Positions 32,710 through 36,600 of a stretch of 36,600 nucleotides of DNA are shown in pieces. Origin of the DNA: JBCBAP01 sp038532435 (GTDB taxonomy: Bacteria; Pseudomonadota; Alphaproteobacteria; Rhodobacterales; Rhodobacteraceae). Where the stretch lies: contig JBCBAP010000034.1 of assembly GCA_038532435.1 (NCBI GenBank), forward strand, positions 1 through 36,600. Direction: 5' to 3'. Both the position numbers and the translations under genes were made by a program. Below the pieces are notes generated by a model. The model had not been told where the DNA came from. It searched no databases and saw only the letters and a list, made by a program, of their open reading frames with translations. Positions within the stretch are counted from its first letter, which is position 1, and each line of letters starts with the position of its first letter.

Positions 32710-33179
32710 CCCCCAACCGTCTCGTCAAGATCGAGCTCGACGATTCCGGGCTGCCGCCGCCCACGCCGGAGGTGGACCAGGAGCGTCGGGTTGCCATGTT
32801 CGACCTGCTCGAGGGCAACAGCTTCGCCCCCGCTGCCCAGACGGTCACGGGTCCCTACCATCTGTTCCTGTCCATCAGGGAGCGCAGGCTGGTCTTCGAC
32901 ATCCGCAACGAGGCGGGGGAGCGGGCCGGGGAGTTTCACCTCTCCCTCTCTCCGTTCCGCCAGGTGATCAAGGACTATTTCCAGATCTGCGAGAGCTACT
33001 TCGATGCGGTCAAGCGCCTGCCCGCAGCACAGATCGAGGCGATCGACATGGGCCGCCGGGGGATCCACAACGAAGGCTCCCGCATCCTCATGGAGCGGCT
33101 GGAGGACAAGGTCGAGACAGACCATGACACGGCCCGCCGCCTCTTCACCCTGATCTGCGTCTTGCACGTCAAGGGCTGA
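32706..33179 (+). CDS. UPF0262 family protein
   Basis: This 157-residue protein has an N-terminal KIELDDSGLPPPTPEVDQER segment, then YHLFLSIRERRLVFDIR, LSLSPFRQVIKDYFQICESY and GRRGIHNEGS. These match UPF0262, an alphaproteobacterial family almost always found directly after hisD. Function unknown. It is coupled to hisD by ATGA overlap and is followed by the phosphatase gene after 8 bases. Confidence 0.9.
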   Translation: MTPNRLVKIELDDSGLPPPTPEVDQERRVAMFDLLEGNSFAPAAQTVTGPYHLFLSIRERRLVFDIRNEAGERAGEFHLSLSPFRQVIKDYFQICESYFDAVKRLPAAQIEAIDMGRRGIHNEGSRILMERLEDKVETDHDTARRLFTLICVLHVKG

Positions 33180-33187
33180 CCGGAGAG

Positions 33188-33628
33188 GTGGCGGACAACC
33201 CGACATCGGTCCTGTTCTGCTGCGATTACAACTCCGTGCGCTCGCCAATGGCGGAAGGGCTGATGAAACAGGCCCACGGGCGCAGCATCTTCGTGCAAAG
33301 TGCGGGTGTCCGCCACGAACAGGAAATCGACGGGTTCGCGATCGCGGTCTGTTCGGAGCTGGGCGTCGAGCTGGAACGGCACCGCAGCCGGTCCTTCGAG
33401 GAAATGGAGGAGTGGGGCGATGACCTCGGCTCCTACGATCTGATCGTCGCGCTGTCTCCCGCGTCTCTGCGCCATGCCCATGAGTACACGCGCACCAGTT
33501 CCATCGAGGTGGAGTACTGGCCGATCATGGACCCCACGGGTCTGGGCGAAAGCCGGGAAGACAAGCTTGACGCTTACCGGCAGACCCGCGACCAGATCCT
33601 CGCCCGGATCTCCGAACGGTTTGTCTGA
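33188..33628 (+). CDS. Low-molecular-weight protein tyrosine phosphatase-family protein
   Basis: This 146-residue protein has the phosphatase P-loop C-x5-R as CDYNSVRS near residue 12, after a beta strand (SVLFC), and a late aspartate in MDPTG (about residue 117) that would be the general acid. The same fold includes arsenate reductases of the thioredoxin type. The start is GTG at 33188, with GGAGAG just before it; no ATG exists before the P-loop. In Rhodobacterales this gene commonly lies between UPF0262 and infA. Confidence 0.87.
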   Translation: MADNPTSVLFCCDYNSVRSPMAEGLMKQAHGRSIFVQSAGVRHEQEIDGFAIAVCSELGVELERHRSRSFEEMEEWGDDLGSYDLIVALSPASLRHAHEYTRTSSIEVEYWPIMDPTGLGESREDKLDAYRQTRDQILARISERFV

Positions 33629-33702
33629 GACCAAGGCGGCGAATTCCCCTTGCACCGTGCGCACCGTTCTGGATTTCTGACCTCGGAAACGGAGGTGGCC
33701 TC

Positions 33703-34320
33703 ATGGATCTCAACGTCTGGTTTGCATTTGCAGTTGCGGCGACGCTGCTTCTCATGATCCCGGGGCCGACTGTGGCACTGGTGGCAAGCTACGCCCTCGG
33801 TGCCGGTCGGCGCAGTGCCATGCAGACCGTTCCGGGGGTCGCCCTCGGCGATCTGACGGCGATGTCGGTTTCGCTTGCCGGTGCCGGGGCGATCCTCGCC
33901 ACGTCAGCGACCGCGTTTACCGTTCTGAAGCTGTTCGGCGCGGCCTACCTCGTCTGGATGGGGATCGGCTTGTGGCGCTCCGCGCCGGCGGGTTTCGCGC
34001 AACCCCGGGCGCTCTCCGGTAGGCGGATGTTCTGGAACAGCTATGTGGTGACGGCACTCAATCCAAAGGGCATCGTTTTCTTCATCGCCTTCGTTCCGCA
34101 GTTCGTCGATCCAAACAGGCCGATCCTGACCCAGTTTGTGATCCTGACGGCCACCTTCGTCCTGCTCGCCGCAATCAACGCGGCGATGTGGGCGGTCCTG
34201 TTCGGGGAAATGCGGGACCGTCTGGGCCGACCGGGAGTGCTGCGTTGGCTGACCCGGATCGGAGGTTCCTGCCTGATCGCAGCGGGCTGCGCAACGGCAC
34301 TGGCGCGCAGGGTCGCCTGA
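33703..34320 (+). CDS. LysE-family amino acid exporter
   Basis: This 205-residue membrane protein has about six hydrophobic segments. Near the N-terminus MIPGPTVALVASYALGAGRR carries the LysE-family PGP signature (positions about 21-23), and SYVVTALNPKGIVFFIAFVPQF near residue 112 carries the conserved NPK. The family exports amino acids or homoserine lactones; the substrate here is unknown. GGAGG precedes the ATG. It sits between the phosphatase gene and infA and may be an insertion into the otherwise conserved gene order. Confidence 0.88.
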   Translation: MDLNVWFAFAVAATLLLMIPGPTVALVASYALGAGRRSAMQTVPGVALGDLTAMSVSLAGAGAILATSATAFTVLKLFGAAYLVWMGIGLWRSAPAGFAQPRALSGRRMFWNSYVVTALNPKGIVFFIAFVPQFVDPNRPILTQFVILTATFVLLAAINAAMWAVLFGEMRDRLGRPGVLRWLTRIGGSCLIAAGCATALARRVA

Positions 34321-34351
34321 CCGGCGCGCACTTGATCTTTGGCCTTCGAGA

Positions 34352-34365
34352 GCGCATGTATGCGC
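34352..34365. promoter_or_regulatory. Inverted repeat in the infA leader region
   Basis: GCGCAT-GT-ATGCGC is a perfect 6-bp inverted repeat in the 100-base gap between the LysE-family gene and infA. A TTGACG sequence (34370-34375), a possible -35 element, follows it. The repeat may be an operator or an mRNA hairpin; the promoter assignment is weak. Confidence 0.3.
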
Positions 34366-34420
34366 GGCGTTGACGGGTTTTGCGATCCGCCGACCGATGA
34401 CCCTGTAACAAGGAGACACC

Positions 34421-34639
34421 ATGGCCAAGGAAGAATTGCTCGAATTCCCCGGGGTCGTGACCGAGCTTTTGCCGAATGCGACATTCCGGGTGAAGCTCGA
34501 GAACGGCCATGAGATCATCGCCCACACGGCGGGCAAGATGCGCAAGAACCGCATCCGCGTGCTCGCCGGGGACAAGGTTCAAGTCGAGATGACGCCCTAT
34601 GACCTTACCAAGGGCCGGATCAATTACCGCTTCAAGTGA
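34421..34639 (+). CDS. infA: Translation initiation factor IF-1
   Basis: This 72-residue protein has exactly the normal IF-1 length. MAKEELLEFPGVVTELLPNA at the start, then FRVKLENGHEIIAHTAGKMR and a final KGRINYRFK are the classical S1/OB-fold IF-1 sequence. It binds the ribosomal A-site during initiation. AAGGAG stands in front of the ATG. Confidence 0.98.
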   Translation: MAKEELLEFPGVVTELLPNATFRVKLENGHEIIAHTAGKMRKNRIRVLAGDKVQVEMTPYDLTKGRINYRFK

Positions 34640-35234
34640 GGATGCGGCGCCAAGGTTGATCCTCGGCTCCGCGAGTCCCAGACGGCGCGACCTGCTTGCC
34701 CAGATCGGCGTGATTGCCGACGCGGTCCGCCCTGCGGATATTGACGAGACACCCGACCCCCAGGAACTGCCCCGCCCCTACGCGGAGCGGCTGGCCCGGG
34801 AAAAGGCGCAGGCGATCCCCAGCACTGCAGATGAGATCGTGCTGAGTGCGGACACCGTTGTGGCAGCTGGCCGCCGCATCCTGGGAAAACCCACTGACGA
34901 GGGCGAGGCGGCGGAGTTCCTGCTCCTCCTCTCCGGTCGACGCCACCGGGTGATCACCTCCGTCGCGCTGCGCACCTCAGATGGGCTGCGCCAGCGCACG
35001 GTGGAGACCGCAGTAAAGCTCAAGCGCCTGTCCGGCGATGAACTCAGCGCCTATCTGCGTTCCGGCGAATGGCGGGGAAAGGCGGGAGGATACGCGATCC
35101 AGGGCATCGGATCCGCGTTCGTACCCTGGATCTCCGGCTCCTACACCAACGTGGTCGGCCTGCCGCTGACCGAAACCGCGAACCTGCTGAAGGGCGCGGG
35201 CTATCCGGTAACCTATGAAGGGCCCGCCGCATGA
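34599..35234 (+). CDS. Maf-family nucleoside triphosphate pyrophosphatase
   Basis: Maf enzymes hydrolyse non-canonical or modified NTPs or dTTP/UTP to the monophosphate. LILGSASPRRRDLLAQIG is the N-terminal Maf signature, then VLSADTVVAAGRRILGKP (catalytic Asp) near the middle, GRRHRVITSVAL, and GGYAIQGIGSAFVPWISGSY near the C-terminus. From ATG 34599 the protein has 211 residues and overlaps infA by 41 bases. A TTG at 34656, two residues before GSASP, gives 192 residues, close to normal family length. The start is therefore uncertain. It ends in an ATGA overlap with the RNase gene. Confidence 0.88.
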   Translation: MTLPRAGSITASSEDAAPRLILGSASPRRRDLLAQIGVIADAVRPADIDETPDPQELPRPYAERLAREKAQAIPSTADEIVLSADTVVAAGRRILGKPTDEGEAAEFLLLLSGRRHRVITSVALRTSDGLRQRTVETAVKLKRLSGDELSAYLRSGEWRGKAGGYAIQGIGSAFVPWISGSYTNVVGLPLTETANLLKGAGYPVTYEGPAA

Positions 35235-36280
35235 AGGGACGTATCGCGATCATCGACGACCATCCGTCCGGCACCGGCAAGGTCGCTGCCCTGCTCGTGG
35301 ACGGGCGGCTTGAGGACCTCATCATCGACGATCCCAACCCGAAGCGCACCCAGCCGGAGCAGATCTACCGCGCCCGGCTTGACCGTCCGCTGAAGGGCAT
35401 GGGCGGTGCCATCGTGCAGCTCGGCAAAGGGCAGACCGGGTTCCTGAAGGAAGCGAAGGGGCGCAGGCCCGGCACGAGCCTTCTGGTCCAGGTTTCGACC
35501 CATGCGGAGCCGGGAAAGGCCGCGCCGGTCACGCCGCGACTGCTCTTCAAATCCCGCTACGCCATCGTGACGCCCCACGCGCCCGGCCTGAACATCGCCC
35601 GACGGATCCGCGACGAGGAGGAGCGGGAGCGTCTCGACATCATCGCCCGTGCGGCGATGGAGAGTGCGGAAAGCGGCCTCATCCTGCGCTCCGCCTGCGC
35701 ATGTGCCGATCCGGACGAGATCGCCGAGGATATCGCGGAAATGCTGGAGCTTTCCCGGCGGATCGCAGGGGAAGCGGAAGGCGCGCCGGAACGGCTGCTC
35801 GACGTGCCCGATGCGCTGACGCGGGCCTGGCGGGACTGGTCAGATCCGGATCCGGACGAGGTAGACCGGTCACAGGGCAGCTTCGACACGCATGGCGTCT
35901 GGGACCATATCGACGCGCTGCGCTCCGCCCGGGTATCACTTGGCGGCGGGGCCCACATGACGATCGAGCCGACGACGGCCTTCGTCGCGGTCGACGTCAA
36001 TACAGGAGGCGACATGTCCCAGGCGGCGGGCCTGAAGGCGAACCTCGCAGCCGTTCGTGCCTTACCGAGACAGCTGCGCCTGCGCGGCCTCGGCGGCCAG
36101 ATCGTCGCCGACCTCGCCCCCATGCCGAAGGGGGAGCGGCGCGGGCTCGAGAGCAGCCTGCGTGCGGCGCTGAAGGCGGACACTGTCGAGACCACTTTCA
36201 TCGGCTGGACCCCCCTCGGTCACGCGGAACTGACACGGAAACGGGAGCGGATCCCGCTTCGGGAGGTATTGCCGGCATGA
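35231..36280 (+). CDS. Ribonuclease E/G family protein, short form
   Basis: This 349-residue protein contains the RNase E/G catalytic core: MGGAIVQLGKGQTGFLKE near residue 57 (S1-like domain), TTAFVAVDVNTGGDM near residue 250 (metal-binding Asp) and GGQIVADLAPMPKGERR near 290 (second Asp). It ends at LTRKRERIPLREVLPA. RNase E/G proteins continue after such a segment with a zinc-link CPxC motif, which is absent here. The next gene, yacG, starts in an ATGA overlap and itself begins SCPIC. The short version looks like an alphaproteobacterial RNase G-like form; RNA cleavage activity is likely but not certain. Confidence 0.87.
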   Translation: MKGRIAIIDDHPSGTGKVAALLVDGRLEDLIIDDPNPKRTQPEQIYRARLDRPLKGMGGAIVQLGKGQTGFLKEAKGRRPGTSLLVQVSTHAEPGKAAPVTPRLLFKSRYAIVTPHAPGLNIARRIRDEEERERLDIIARAAMESAESGLILRSACACADPDEIAEDIAEMLELSRRIAGEAEGAPERLLDVPDALTRAWRDWSDPDPDEVDRSQGSFDTHGVWDHIDALRSARVSLGGGAHMTIEPTTAFVAVDVNTGGDMSQAAGLKANLAAVRALPRQLRLRGLGGQIVADLAPMPKGERRGLESSLRAALKADTVETTFIGWTPLGHAELTRKRERIPLREVLPA

Positions 36281-36459
36281 GCTGCCCCATCTGTCAGAGT
36301 GCATCCGAGGCGCGCTACCGCCCGTTCTGCTCGAAACGCTGCGCAGACATCGACCTCGCACGCTGGCTTAACGGCAGCTACGCCGTGCCCGCCGAGGACG
36401 AAGACACCCCGACGGACAGTGCTATCGAAGACGACGGAGCCAGCGCGCGGGACCGCTAA
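36277..36459 (+). CDS. yacG: YacG-type zinc protein (DNA gyrase inhibitor family)
   Basis: This 60-residue protein has a treble-clef zinc site formed by CPIC near the N-terminus and FCSKRC about residues 17-22 (C-x2-C and C-x3-C), then the family helix DLARWLNGSYAVP. E. coli YacG binds GyrB and inhibits gyrase. The C-terminal third is acidic and low in complexity. It overlaps the RNase gene by ATGA. Confidence 0.92.
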   Translation: MSCPICQSASEARYRPFCSKRCADIDLARWLNGSYAVPAEDEDTPTDSAIEDDGASARDR

Positions 36460-36506
36460 GAATCCGCTGGACACCCCCTACACCATCTCCTAAACACAGC
36501 CCACCC

Positions 36507-36522
36507 AAAGGCCACCGCCTTT
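36507..36522 (+). terminator. Short hairpin between yacG and tRNA-Phe
   Basis: AAAGGC-CACC-GCCTTT forms a perfect 6-bp stem with a 4-base loop, ending with TTT and lying 47 bases after yacG. It could end the housekeeping transcript just before the tRNA gene. Strength is modest. Confidence 0.4.
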
Positions 36523-36525
36523 CCC

Positions 36526-36600
36526 GCCCGGGTAGCTCAGGGGTAGAGCAGCGGATTGAAAATCCGCGTGTCGGTGGTTCAAATCCGCCCCCGGGCACCA
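36526..36600 (+). tRNA. tRNA-Phe (anticodon GAA)
   Basis: This is a 75-base tRNA with encoded CCA ending exactly at the window edge. The acceptor arms are GCCCGGG and CCCGGGC, the D-arm contains TAGCTCAGGGGTAGAGCA, and the anticodon stem GCGGA/TCCGC carries loop TTGAAAA with anticodon GAA (36558-36560). The T-loop is GTTCAAAT. Confidence 0.97.

Overview
The window reads as chromosome from a high-GC alphaproteobacterium, most likely of the Rhodobacteraceae/Roseobacter group. The reasons are the base composition, the dense -4/-1 bp gene overlaps, the abundance of TRAP and branched-chain-type ABC transporters, a Hint_2-domain protein, and a housekeeping block typical of Rhodobacterales (murA, DUF2948, hisD, UPF0262, phosphatase, infA, maf, RNase E/G, yacG, tRNA-Phe). 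This assignment is inference from content; no marker gene was aligned.

Left edge (1-1430): the end of an IS6-family insertion sequence with the start of its transposase, a small unknown gene just beyond the IS end, a frameshifted small basic-protein gene that meets it tail to tail, and a RibD-C/dihydrofolate-reductase-like gene.

Main catabolic island (1578-15371): a glutaryl-CoA dehydrogenase-like gene is divergent from a twelve-gene, tightly coupled operon. The operon encodes a flavin monooxygenase/old-yellow-enzyme fusion (2-aminobenzoyl-CoA monooxygenase/reductase or salicylyl-CoA 5-hydroxylase type), an SDR, a MarR regulator, an unusual crotonase, an acyl-CoA dehydrogenase, an aryl-CoA ligase, a complete five-part Liv-type ABC importer, a 4HBT thioesterase and a RidA-like protein. 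The simplest reading is aerobic, CoA-dependent degradation of 2-aminobenzoate (anthranilate) or a close relative such as salicylate: import, CoA activation, coupled hydroxylation and ring reduction, then beta-oxidation-like steps. Two neighbouring palindromes in the divergent promoter region are the likely MarR operators. The crotonase lacks both classical glutamates and the RidA protein lacks the signature arginine, so the later steps may not follow the textbook scheme.

Second island (15452-24125, minus strand): lysR, a DUF1445/D-glutamate-cyclase-family gene, TRAP transporter dctP-dctQ-dctM, and a fused hydantoinase A/B (5-oxoprolinase-type) gene. Together they suggest uptake and hydrolysis of 5-oxoproline, D-glutamate or a related lactam. 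The 3' end of the hydantoinase gene and the spacer after it carry four diverged copies of a roughly 56-bp repeat.

Third stretch (24262-28320, minus strand): DUF1772 membrane protein and NAD(P)H-binding protein operon, an AraC-type regulator, a hairpin-rich spacer, and a secreted-type Hint-domain protein. A tRNA-Thr gene separates this from the housekeeping block (28890-36459), which runs on the plus strand and ends with tRNA-Phe at the window edge.
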